Positions 54,354-62,490 of a DNA stretch of 64,000 bases are shown here, piece by piece (the stretch's first letter is position 1; each line of letters opens with the position of its first letter). The notes under the pieces were generated by a model. The model was not told the DNA's origin. It was given only the letters and a program-made list of their open reading frames with translations, and did no database searches. A program made the position numbers and the translations under genes. Source of the stretch: Streptomyces thermolilacinus SPC6 (lineage in GTDB: Bacteria > Actinomycetota > Actinomycetes > Streptomycetales > Streptomycetaceae); NCBI RefSeq assembly GCF_000478605.2, contig NZ_ASHX02000001.1:2829895-2893894 (forward strand), written 5' to 3'.

Positions 54354-55210
54354 CCTCCGCGAAAGCGACTGCGCGCCAGGCCCGCTGGAAAGACAAGCAG
54401 CCACCCGAGCGGGCTTGGAAAGGGCGGCCTGGCAGGACGAGGGCTCAAGCGACGACGGAGCAGGACAAAGCCGCGGGCGGGCCGGATCGGCGCTGGGTGG
54501 ACTTGGGCGATGGCCGCCGAGCGCGCGCGTCCGTCGAGTTGAAGATGCTGACCAAGACCCGCCGGATCCGGGCCTATTTGCGCTGGTCGGACAGGGGAAC
54601 CACGCGAAAGCCCGTGTACCTCGGGGAGGTCGACCACGACACCCGCCGCGAGAACCTCGCCGAGGCTTGGCGCAGGGCGATCGAGCGCGGCCACGTGCTG
54701 CCCGAGGAGGAAACGTCGGCGTCGTCCTGGGCGGCGAGCCGCTCGGTGCGTGCCTCCATGCGGGGTAACCGATCACGTGACACGACCCCGGAGAAGCTCC
54801 TTCGCAAACACCTGCGTGAGCGGGGCGTGCGATACCGCGTCTCGCATCGCCCCATGCCGAGTGTGCGGCGAACCGCTGACGTCGCCTTCCCCGGCGTGAG
54901 GGTGGCTGTGTTCGTGGATGGGTGCTTCTGGCACGGCTGTCCGGATCACTGCCGATGGCCGGGAACGAACGAGGAGTTCTGGCGAGACAAGATTGAGGGG
55001 AACCGCGCGAGGGATTCCGAGACCAACCGCTTGTTGGAGCAGTCGGGGTGGCTGCCTGTGCGGGTCTGGGAGCACGAGGACCCGTCGGAGGCGGCTGACA
55101 AGATCATCGCTCTTGTGAGGACGCGGCGCCGGGTCACGGCTCCTAAGACGCGTGCTTCACAGGTCGCCCTCTCCCAGAAGGTCGGCGATGACGTCCTCAG
55201 CGCGACGTAG
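54350..55210 (+). CDS. Vsr-type (very-short-patch-repair) endonuclease with extra N-terminal domain
   Basis: 286 residues from GTG 54350. The Vsr domain covers about residues 136-245: SRDTTPEKLLRKHLRERGVRYRVSHRPMP, the catalytic Asp in RTADVAFPGVRVAVFVDG, CFWHGCPDHC with the metal-binding His/Cys, and NEEFWRDKIEGNRARD. Vsr nicks at T:G mismatches left by deamination of 5-methylcytosine, so the pairing with Dcm is functional. The first 130 residues form a second region, VDLGDGRRARASVELKMLTK then TRRIRAYLRWSDRG, of unknown role. Vsr-like nucleases may instead act as the restriction nuclease in MORC-type systems. Confidence 0.9.
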   Translation: MTSAKATARQARWKDKQPPERAWKGRPGRTRAQATTEQDKAAGGPDRRWVDLGDGRRARASVELKMLTKTRRIRAYLRWSDRGTTRKPVYLGEVDHDTRRENLAEAWRRAIERGHVLPEEETSASSWAASRSVRASMRGNRSRDTTPEKLLRKHLRERGVRYRVSHRPMPSVRRTADVAFPGVRVAVFVDGCFWHGCPDHCRWPGTNEEFWRDKIEGNRARDSETNRLLEQSGWLPVRVWEHEDPSEAADKIIALVRTRRRVTAPKTRASQVALSQKVGDDVLSAT

Positions 55211-55345
55211 CATGATACGGCCGTCGCCCACGCTATAGGCGAGCAGACGGCTGCCGCATCCAAGGCCGGCCTCCGCCAGTAGGCCCATGGGCAGCTCGAC
55301 CCGACCGTTCTCGTCGATGGTTACCTCGGCGGGCTCTCGGATCAT
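55157..55345 (-). CDS. AbrB/SpoVT-like DNA-binding protein
   Basis: 62 residues from ATG 55345: VTIDENGRVELPMGLLAEAGLGCGSRLLAYSVGDGRIML. This is the swapped-hairpin AbrB fold used by antitoxins and transition-state regulators. It overlaps the Vsr gene by 54 bp on the other strand and has no adjacent toxin. Being divergent from the GHKL gene, it may repress the direct-repeat promoter at 55433-55469 (inference). Confidence 0.75.
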   Translation of the reverse strand: MIREPAEVTIDENGRVELPMGLLAEAGLGCGSRLLAYSVGDGRIMLRRAEDVIADLLGEGDL

Positions 55346-55432
55346 GAGAACCAGTCTGGCATGCGTGAGGAAGGATCGTCGGCGGGGCGTCGCCGCTGGT
55401 GCGCGGGCTGATCCTGCGGATCCCGAACTGAT

Positions 55433-55469
55433 CGTCAGTGGGCGTCAGTAGAGTAAACGCATGCTGACG
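55433..55469 (+). promoter_or_regulatory. Operator-like repeats over the GHKL promoter
   Basis: CGTCAGT occurs at 55433-55439 and 55443-55449, one helical turn apart, with an inverted CTGACG at 55464-55469. The -10-like TAGAGT (55449-55454) lies between. Its predicted transcript begins about 110 bp before the GHKL start. The layout suits repression by a small dimeric regulator. Confidence 0.55.
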
Positions 55470-55572
55470 CGAGGTATCTCGGGGGGCGAGTCGCGGGCAA
55501 CGCGAAGCTCAGTCCCCGCCGGTCATACGCACTTCATCAAGGACGACGCGGTCACCCGGGGAGCGACGACTC

Positions 55573-57906
55573 ATGTCTGAGGGCCAGTACATCAACGTGA
55601 TGCCGCACCCCCGCATCCTCGGTGTCCTGGGCGACATCGAGTTCGCGGCCTGGCAGTGCCTCGCCGAGCTCGTGGACAACGCCTTCGACGTGTTCCAGTC
55701 CTCTCCCGAGACGGGCGGCGAGAGGCCCACCGTGAGCATCTCGCTGCCGACCGCACAGGACTCCCGGTCTACGGCTGAAGTGACCGTCCAGGACAACGGC
55801 CGAGGCATGAGTCTCGACGAGGTGCGTAATGCGATCAGCGCCGGCTGGAGCGGAAACGGCAGGCACGGCGCGCTCGGCCTGTTCGGCATGGGCTTCAACA
55901 TCGCGACCGCCCGCCTCGGTCGCAAGACCGTCGTCCGTACGGGGCGTTCCTGCGACTCCTACTGGACCGAGGTCACGCTTGATCTTCCGCAGATCGAGGC
56001 GTCGGCCGCCTACCAGGCTCCGTACCGCCAGGTGCCCAAGGCGAACCCTGTTGAGCATGGGACTGTCATCACCATCAGCGACCTCAAGGGGGAGCAGTTC
56101 GAGGCGCTTCGCCGCCCCAACGCCCTCAAGGTGATCAGGGAAAAGCTGGGTGATGTGTACAGCTACCTCCTCACCGAGCGGGGTTTCCGGCTGACGATCA
56201 ACGGCAAGAAGCTGCCTCCCAGGAAGCCCTGCGTCTGGGACGAGAAGCGCACCGTCACACGGCGAGGCGTGGAGATCAGCGCCGTTCAGCGCATAGACGT
56301 CCCCCTCTCGGACAAGAAGGCGTGCATGGCCTGCGGGTACTGGAACCCGCTCGACGTTGATCGATGCCGTGAGTGTGACCAGGACCGGCTGGAGGTTCGT
56401 TCCCGCCGTATCTGGGGCTGGCTCGGGATCCAGCGCTACGTGCACCGCACGGACTATGGCATCGACTTCCTGCGCAACGGCCGGAAGATCCTTCTCAAGG
56501 ACAAGCGGGTCTTCTACTGGACCGACGAGGACGGCCTCGGCGAGCCGGAACTCGAGTATCCGATCGACTCCAAAGCGGCGACTGGGCGCATCGTTGGGGA
56601 GATCCACTGCGACCACGTCACCCCGAACTACCAGAAGACGGCTTTCGAGTTCGAGACCGCCGAGTGGCACCAGGTGCTGCGGGCCATTCGTGGGGAAAGC
56701 CCGCTGCGACCGGAGATCGCCAAGCGACGCCAGCTCCCGGAGAACGACAGTCCACTCGCGCTCCTGTACTCGGGCTTCCGCCGCCAGGACCCCGGCCTGA
56801 ACTACTTGGTACCCGGAAACGGCAAGGAAGCCATCCACGAGAAGACCGTCCAGTGGGCGAAGCTGTTTCGGGACGACCATCCCGACTACCAGAGCGACGA
56901 CATCTGGTACGAGGCGGCCTACAGCCACGATCATCCGCACCAGAACGACCCGGGTTCTGACTCGGACAGCGACACCGACGAGCTCCTGCCGGGCCTTGGG
57001 CCCGTAACTCCTGGTGAGGAGGACGACGATCAGGAAGTCCCCGGGGCAGAGGACGTACCGTCGGCCGACGATCCGGCGCCGACGGAGACCTTCGAACAAC
57101 GGCTGCAGCGTTATCGCGACAACGCGGACCAGTTCCCCGACCTCGCCGGTGAGTACTTGATTCCAGAGATGGGTCGTATCGAACTGAGGGTCTGGGCCGT
57201 GCGGGACCAGCGACTCACCAATGCCAAGGATCAGGAGACCCCGGCCTTCGCCATCATGCTGCGCTCTCCGCGGTTGGAGGTCTTCGTCGACTCCGATCAC
57301 CCGCTCTACCGAGAGCACGGGGCGGACATGCGTGACATCGCGCTGCTGGAGGCGGCCGAGTACATGCGCGTCCGGCAGAACGACAACTCCACGCCGCTGT
57401 CGCAGTTGCTGCTCCTGTTCAAGGAGCGCTCATCCAGCCCCCTCCTCACCCCGACCGCGATGGCAGACGAGGCTGAGCGGTTGTTGGAGCGGATCCGCAC
57501 CCTGATGGCGCCGGTGATCGCGGAGACCCCTGCTGTTCACTGGCTGCAACTACGAGCGGACGAGAGGGAGGCCGCTGAGGAGCGTTTCGCTTTGGAGTCC
57601 GAGCCTGGGCTCGACTGGACGGAAGCGGTGAACAATGGCGACTTCATCCGTTTCGCTCCCGCCAGTGCCGTCCTGCGCGTCATCAGCGAGTCGCCAGCCC
57701 TCTTTATGGACGGAAAGGTCTTCCGACGCTCCTATGCCGCGCTGTCGGCGTCGGACGCTCGCGACTTGATCGTGGAGCGCTTGATGAACCCTCTGAGCGA
57801 CCTGGCGCTCCTCGCACAGCACCGGCCGAAGGTCACTCCGGAAGAGTTGGGGCGCATTCGCGTCAGCTGCCGCTTGATCGCCCGTGACCTCGCGGACGAC
57901 AGCTGA
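55573..57906 (+). CDS. MORC/HSP90-like GHKL ATPase with zinc ribbon
   Basis: 777 residues from ATG 55573. GHKL ATP-site motifs are the N-box CLAELVDNAFDVF (about residue 34), G1 VQDNGRGMSLDEV (about 74) and G2 GALGLFGMGFNIAT (about 104). A MutL/MORC-like transducer follows, with a Lys in KRRQLPENDSP. A four-cysteine ribbon CMACGYWNPLDVDRCREC lies at about residues 251-268. An acidic linker (SDSDSDTDE.. EEDDDQEVPGAED) is at about 458-500, before a C-terminal region with no known fold. In the MORC restriction systems described by Iyer and co-workers such an ATPase couples methylase, helicase and nuclease. The helicase gene follows after 14 bp. Confidence 0.88.
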   Translation: MSEGQYINVMPHPRILGVLGDIEFAAWQCLAELVDNAFDVFQSSPETGGERPTVSISLPTAQDSRSTAEVTVQDNGRGMSLDEVRNAISAGWSGNGRHGALGLFGMGFNIATARLGRKTVVRTGRSCDSYWTEVTLDLPQIEASAAYQAPYRQVPKANPVEHGTVITISDLKGEQFEALRRPNALKVIREKLGDVYSYLLTERGFRLTINGKKLPPRKPCVWDEKRTVTRRGVEISAVQRIDVPLSDKKACMACGYWNPLDVDRCRECDQDRLEVRSRRIWGWLGIQRYVHRTDYGIDFLRNGRKILLKDKRVFYWTDEDGLGEPELEYPIDSKAATGRIVGEIHCDHVTPNYQKTAFEFETAEWHQVLRAIRGESPLRPEIAKRRQLPENDSPLALLYSGFRRQDPGLNYLVPGNGKEAIHEKTVQWAKLFRDDHPDYQSDDIWYEAAYSHDHPHQNDPGSDSDSDTDELLPGLGPVTPGEEDDDQEVPGAEDVPSADDPAPTETFEQRLQRYRDNADQFPDLAGEYLIPEMGRIELRVWAVRDQRLTNAKDQETPAFAIMLRSPRLEVFVDSDHPLYREHGADMRDIALLEAAEYMRVRQNDNSTPLSQLLLLFKERSSSPLLTPTAMADEAERLLERIRTLMAPVIAETPAVHWLQLRADEREAAEERFALESEPGLDWTEAVNNGDFIRFAPASAVLRVISESPALFMDGKVFRRSYAALSASDARDLIVERLMNPLSDLALLAQHRPKVTPEELGRIRVSCRLIARDLADDS

Positions 57907-57920
57907 GGATCGGAGAGGCG

Positions 57921-59579
57921 ATGCACAGCTTCCTGGACCCGGGCCCTCTTCTCGACGCCGGGCCACTGCAGTTCCCTAGGCGTGTCGAGCGGCTCCTGTG
58001 GCATCTCGGTTTCACGGACGTCGCCGTTATCGATGGCTCCGGTGACGAGGGTGGCGACGTCCTCGCTCGTCGGAAGGAAGAGCTGTGGGTCTTCCAGTGC
58101 AAGTGGAAGCGACGGGGGGTCGTCGGCGCTGACGCCGTGGACGAGGTCGACAACGCGCGAGACCACTACAGCGCGCATCAGGCCGTCGTCGTAACCAACA
58201 GCCGCTTCAGCTCGGAAGCCCGGCGCCGAGTCGACGTTCTGTCCCGTATCCGTCCCAGCATCCACCTCTGGGAGGGCGGTCACCTCGCCCGGAGCTTCAA
58301 AGGGATCCCGCCCCGCTTCGGAAAGGTGACGCCTCGCCCTTACCAGGCCGAAGCTCTTTGGGCCCTGGACAAGGACCTGGACTCACACGGACGGGCCCTG
58401 CTCATCCTGGCTACGGGGCTCGGCAAGACGGTGGTCGGCGGCGAGGTCATCGCGGCGCACCTCCGTCGTCATCCCACGGATCAGGTTCTCGTAGTCGCTC
58501 ACGCCAAGGATCTTGTCCAGCAGCTGGAGCGTGCCCTGTGGCGACACCTCCCGAAGGACATCCCGACCCGTCTCCTCACTGGGGACACTCGCCCGGACGA
58601 CCTGTCCGGCGTGACGTGCGCCACGGTGGGCTCCGCTCTGCCAGCTGCCCGCTTCGGCTACCGGCCAGCACTCGTCATGGTTGACGAGGCTCACCACGTC
58701 GGCGAGGACGGTCAGTACGACGAGTTGCTCGACGTGCTGTCTGCCGCTCGGCAGTTCGGAGTCACGGCCACACCCTGGCGAGGAGACTCGCACGACATCA
58801 GCCACCATTTCGGGCCGGCGAGCTTCACGCTCGGCATCGAGGAGGGCATGCGTCGGGGTTACCTGGCACAAGTGGACTACCGCTTGTTCGTCGACAACGT
58901 CGACTGGGATGTCGTGAAGGCGGCCAGCGAGCACGAGTACGGCCTGGCTGACCTCAACGCCCGTCTCTTCCTGCCACAGCGGGATGAGTCCATCCGTGAC
59001 GAGCTTGCTGCCGCGTGCGCTGCAACCGCGGATCCCCGAGCCATCGTGTTCTGCCGCACAGTTGAGCACGCCGAGCGACTGGCCGAACTGCTACGCCGTA
59101 CCCCCTTGTGGTCCGGCGCCCTGGCCCTACACGCCGGCCTGGCCAAACGCGAGAGGCAAAGCCGGCTCCTAGCTTTCCGTAGCGGCGAAGTCCCCATCCT
59201 CACCTCAGTGGACATCCTCAATGAGGGAGTGGACGTCCCCGACGTCAACATCCTCTGCTTCGCCCGGGTGACTCACTCCCGGCGTATCTTCGTCCAGCAG
59301 TTGGGGAGGGGACTCCGACTCCGGGAGGGCAAGGAGCGCGTGACGGTGCTCGACTTCGTCAGCGATCTACGCCGGATCGCGGCGGCCCTCAACATGAAGC
59401 GAAGCCTGGAGGGCGGTGAAGTCGAGGTCCTGGACCAAGTCGCCCCATCACAAATTGAGTTCAACGACCAACGGGTTGCGACCCTTATGGAAGAGTGGAT
59501 CAGGGACGCGGCCAGTCTCGAAACCGCGTACGACGAGCACCGCCTGCAGTTCCCGTCCGCCCTCGCCGCCTTGGAGTAG
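57921..59579 (+). CDS. Mrr-like nuclease / SF2 helicase fusion
   Basis: 552 residues from ATG 57921. Residues 15-110 are a restriction-endonuclease fold with catalytic Asp and QxK: VAVIDGSGDEGGDVLARR ... WVFQCKWKR. Residues about 135-500 are an SF2 helicase: motif Q-like TPRPYQAEALWAL, Walker A LATGLGKTVVG (about 163), DEAH in VMVDEAHHVGED, TAT in FGVTATPWRGD and motif VI QQLGRGLRLREGKE. It probably translocates on and cuts unmodified DNA. It is in one operon with the GHKL gene. Confidence 0.93.
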   Translation: MHSFLDPGPLLDAGPLQFPRRVERLLWHLGFTDVAVIDGSGDEGGDVLARRKEELWVFQCKWKRRGVVGADAVDEVDNARDHYSAHQAVVVTNSRFSSEARRRVDVLSRIRPSIHLWEGGHLARSFKGIPPRFGKVTPRPYQAEALWALDKDLDSHGRALLILATGLGKTVVGGEVIAAHLRRHPTDQVLVVAHAKDLVQQLERALWRHLPKDIPTRLLTGDTRPDDLSGVTCATVGSALPAARFGYRPALVMVDEAHHVGEDGQYDELLDVLSAARQFGVTATPWRGDSHDISHHFGPASFTLGIEEGMRRGYLAQVDYRLFVDNVDWDVVKAASEHEYGLADLNARLFLPQRDESIRDELAAACAATADPRAIVFCRTVEHAERLAELLRRTPLWSGALALHAGLAKRERQSRLLAFRSGEVPILTSVDILNEGVDVPDVNILCFARVTHSRRIFVQQLGRGLRLREGKERVTVLDFVSDLRRIAAALNMKRSLEGGEVEVLDQVAPSQIEFNDQRVATLMEEWIRDAASLETAYDEHRLQFPSALAALE

Positions 59580-59584
59580 CCGCC

Positions 59585-60202
59585 TTGCCGCAGCTCAACC
59601 TTCCGGAAGCTCTTCGACGTCGCATCCTCCTCAGCATGTACCGCACTGCCGACGAGCTGGACTGGGAGTTCCTGAGTAATCCCGGGAAGACCGCTCAGTA
59701 CCGCCGATGGTTCGATGACCCAGACATCGGCGGGGAGCTGCGAAGGTTCGCCAGCGACCAGGACGTCCGAGTATGGATCAAGGACGTACCGATGAAGGAG
59801 TACGCCAGGGCTCAGGAGGGTATCGGCAACTTCGTCCCGTACGTCCGCCGGCGTTTTCGCGGGGCGGACGAGATCGTCCAGTTCTTCTGCGGAGCAGATT
59901 GGTCAGTGGTCCCGGAGTCGGTCGAGGGCAAGCCCAACCACTGTCTCGCGACTGACGGCAACGCCACCCGATACGTCTGCTGGGGTAAGGCCGGGGTCTT
60001 GAAGGACCTCATCTGGGCAGCACTGAACAAGGCCATCGACTCGCCCACCCGCCCTGGCATCGTGATCACGACCAGGGACGGCGAGACGATCTCCCAGAAC
60101 GCGCGCGAGCGTCATGCTCGGCTGGCGAATCACTGCGGCGTCGATCTCGACCACCTGCACCGCTCCATGATCGACAATCCGGACCTGATCACCGATCGGT
60201 AA
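59585..60202 (+). CDS. Unknown 205-residue protein, last gene of the defence operon
   Basis: TTG 59585 is chosen because GGAG lies 10 bases upstream (inside the helicase stop region); the first ATG is 59637. Sequence LPQLNLPEALRRRILLSMYR, then WFDDPDIGGELRRFASDQDVRVWIKDVPMKEYARAQEG. It contains a compact central part (ADEIVQFFCGADWSVVPESV) and YVCWGKAGVLKDLIWAALNKAID. I recognise no domain. It begins six bases after the helicase stop and must be part of the system, possibly a sensor or effector. Confidence 0.8.
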   Translation: MPQLNLPEALRRRILLSMYRTADELDWEFLSNPGKTAQYRRWFDDPDIGGELRRFASDQDVRVWIKDVPMKEYARAQEGIGNFVPYVRRRFRGADEIVQFFCGADWSVVPESVEGKPNHCLATDGNATRYVCWGKAGVLKDLIWAALNKAIDSPTRPGIVITTRDGETISQNARERHARLANHCGVDLDHLHRSMIDNPDLITDR

Positions 60203-60248
60203 CAGCCCCGGCCGTACGACACAGAACAACTGCCCGGTGGTCCGGGCT

Positions 60249-60284
60249 GGGGGCTCAGGGAGCCAACCCGCTCCCCGAGCCCCC
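60249..60284 (+). terminator. Terminator after the defence operon
   Basis: The outer stem GGGGGCTC / GAGCCCCC and inner stem GGGAGC / GCTCCC enclose a short loop. It lies 47 bp past the operon's last stop; the T-run is weak (CCTCC). Confidence 0.6.
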
Positions 60285-60484
60285 TCCAGGCTCCGCGACA
60301 CCAACCGAGCCCATGCATCTGACCTGCGGTAACGCCATCGAAGCTGGCAGCCTCGCCAATCGAACCTCATTGGCCGGCAAGATGGCGCTGCCAGCTATCG
60401 GCCTGGGTCATGCGTCGCGTGCCCGCCGGAGTAGCGGGTGAGGGAGCACTGGGCAGATCGGGCGGACACGGCGAGCCAACGGCA

Positions 60485-61755
60485 TCACGCCGGGTCATCC
60501 CACGCCCAGCGAGGCTCCCGGGGATGAGCGGAGACGACGAAGTAAGGGGGGCCGTCCCACAGAGACTCGGATCGCATGGTCGTGATGGTATGGGAGGAGT
60601 CACAGGTCACCTGATGTTCGAACCTGACAAGTTGGGCACGGGGCAACAGGCTGACGATCTCTGACCTGATCAAGTCGATCTTGGACTGTATACCAGTCTC
60701 CTTCCCGTAGCCGCTCCCGTCGAGCGCCAGATAGGGAGGGGAGGGGTCGAAATCGACGATCAACGCGGGCACCTCCTCAAGGATTGGGTCGGCGGCGCGC
60801 AGGTCTGCCAGCAGTTTTTTGAGGACGGCGACGTTCTGCTTGACCACCACCAACCGAGGCACGGCGGTGTGCAGATTGAGGGAGAGAAGAGCGGAAGCGC
60901 CTTGTGCCTCTTTTCGAACTGCAGGGCAACTTCGGACGGCATGCTCCGGTAGTCAGACTCTTCGCTGGTCAGGCGCAGGAGGGGGAATCGTGCCTGCAAC
61001 TGCTGATCGGCGTCGTCGCTTGGGAGTAGCGCCTCCTCAAGCCGGCGCTGGGTCTGACTACGCAGAAGGTTCAAGGTTCCGCTGAAGACGATGACCAGGC
61101 GATAGCCAGCATCCAGGGCGCGGGCGACGACACCGGCGCCGATGGTCGTCCTGCCGGATTGCGCTCCAGCAGTAATGACTCCACTTGTTCGATACGGCGC
61201 CTCTGCCGTGGGGTCGGCCAGGCAGGCGAGGACTCGTGCCGTCACCCTTTCCAGAGCGGTGAGCGAGACTTCTGGCCAGCCTCGCTCAGCGAGCGAGTTG
61301 GTGAAGGCAGACCAGCGCCAGCCTTCGTCTCGTGCTTGCCGGGTCGTCGCGAGAGCCTGAAGCTCCGACTCCGCACGGCGGGCCCGCTCCTCTGCCATCT
61401 GATTGTCCTGGCGGAGTACCTGCACGAGCGCCGACCAACCGTTGCGCTCCTCGAGCGCACGCCGGTGCAGTGCAGCGATTCTCTCTCGGTTCTCGGGGTT
61501 CATCGGCTTGCCCCGCGCGATCTCGACCTCGCGCAGCAGAGTGTCGACGAACTCCCAGGGAGCAAGGCGCTCGCCACGCAGGTACCGGCTCACCGCAGTG
61601 TGGTCCCAGTACACGTGCGCGCTGAAGTCCCGTTGGGAGCGGCCGAGCTCCTTGAACAGGTTGCGCAGCGTCTCCGCAAGCACAGGGAGCGCTGGCCCGG
61701 CGAGGGAGGAAGGAGGTGACTGGAGTTGATTCGGCGGGAGATAGGGAGTCCCCAT
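60485..61755 (-). pseudogene. Frameshifted XRE-Z1 domain fusion remnant
   Basis: From ATG 61755, residues 1-100 are an XRE-type helix-turn-helix module common in Streptomyces (LRNLFKELGRSQRDFSAHVY, SRYLRGERLAPWEFVDTLL). A helical linker follows, then the start of a Z1-type P-loop protein (SLAERGWPEVSLTALERVTA, AGYRLVIVFSGTLNLLRSQT). The Walker A reads GAQSGRTT, Arg replacing the essential Lys. Near 60878-60890 the frame shifts: the match continues in another frame as PRLVVVKQNVAVLKKLLADL ... IVSLLPRAQLV and then departs from the family before the helicase core. It is therefore a truncated, probably dead gene. Z1 proteins belong to the same MORC-type systems. Confidence 0.75.
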
Positions 61756-61888
61756 GAGCTCGTTTCTACCCGGGAGCACGCCTGGTCGCGTGGTGTTGCG
61801 GCCTTCTGGCAACACATTGCTCCAGGCGCAACGCGGCCGTCCGTCGGCACTCTGAAGGCCGTCCATCGGCCGAGGGAGGAACACCAGC

Positions 61889-62077
61889 ATGCTTCAGCGG
61901 CTCAGTCGGCGCCTCATCGAGAAGGTGAGCTGCCAGAAGCAGCGCTTCACCGGGCACATCAAGCGCCTGGTAAGGGAGGGCCTTGCAACGGCTGCACGCG
62001 GGACCGTCCACGGCATCTTCAGCAGCATCGGGGGCCTGGCCGTCGCAGCGGTCGTGTGGTGGGTCAAGAACCGATAG
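61889..62077 (+). CDS. Small basic protein with C-terminal membrane helix
   Basis: 62 residues from ATG 61889, with a near-perfect GGGAGGAACACCAGC leader. A basic amphipathic N-terminus (LQRLSRRLIEKVSCQKQRFTGHIKRLVREG) is followed by a hydrophobic segment (GIFSSIGGLAVAAVVWWVKNR). No homologue is recognised. The layout resembles small membrane-active toxins or anchors, which is speculative. Confidence 0.6.
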   Translation: MLQRLSRRLIEKVSCQKQRFTGHIKRLVREGLATAARGTVHGIFSSIGGLAVAAVVWWVKNR

Positions 62078-62368
62078 CTACGAAGGCGTGGCCACACGCC
62101 AGGGCCAGTATCCCGCTGCCATGCAGCACAGCATGAGAGGCTGGTGACGCCAGGCCCTGGGGGCAACTGGGGCATCACGTCGATCAAGGCGGCACGACCC
62201 TGTTCACCAATGCGGGGTTCGGTGGCACCGCCCAGCACCGCTTGAGGTGATCTTGCAGGGCCCCGTAACGCGGAGTCTCGGATAGACAATGGCCAACCGC
62301 TTCATCCGAGCGGCGGCCGATTCGCGGCGAACAGCACGTACTCGCCCGGCCGGGAGGACGTTGGCCAC

Positions 62369-62387
62369 TGGGAGCCGTCTGGGAGCC
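62369..62387 (+). repeat. Right-end arm-type repeats
   Basis: TGGGAGCC at 62369-62376 and 62380-62387, the same octamer and 11-bp period as at the left end. Confidence 0.6.
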
Positions 62388-62490
62388 AACCTGCTCCCCC
62401 GGCCCCCTTCCGTACCCGCCGGGACCAACCGAGAACACCTCATTGACCTGCGCAAACGCCATCCCCGCAGACCAGGCCGAAAGCCGAACC

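Noticed and set aside
55552-57318. 588-codon minus-strand frame inside the GHKL gene
   Set aside because: The plus strand encodes clear ATPase motifs; the antisense frame has none.
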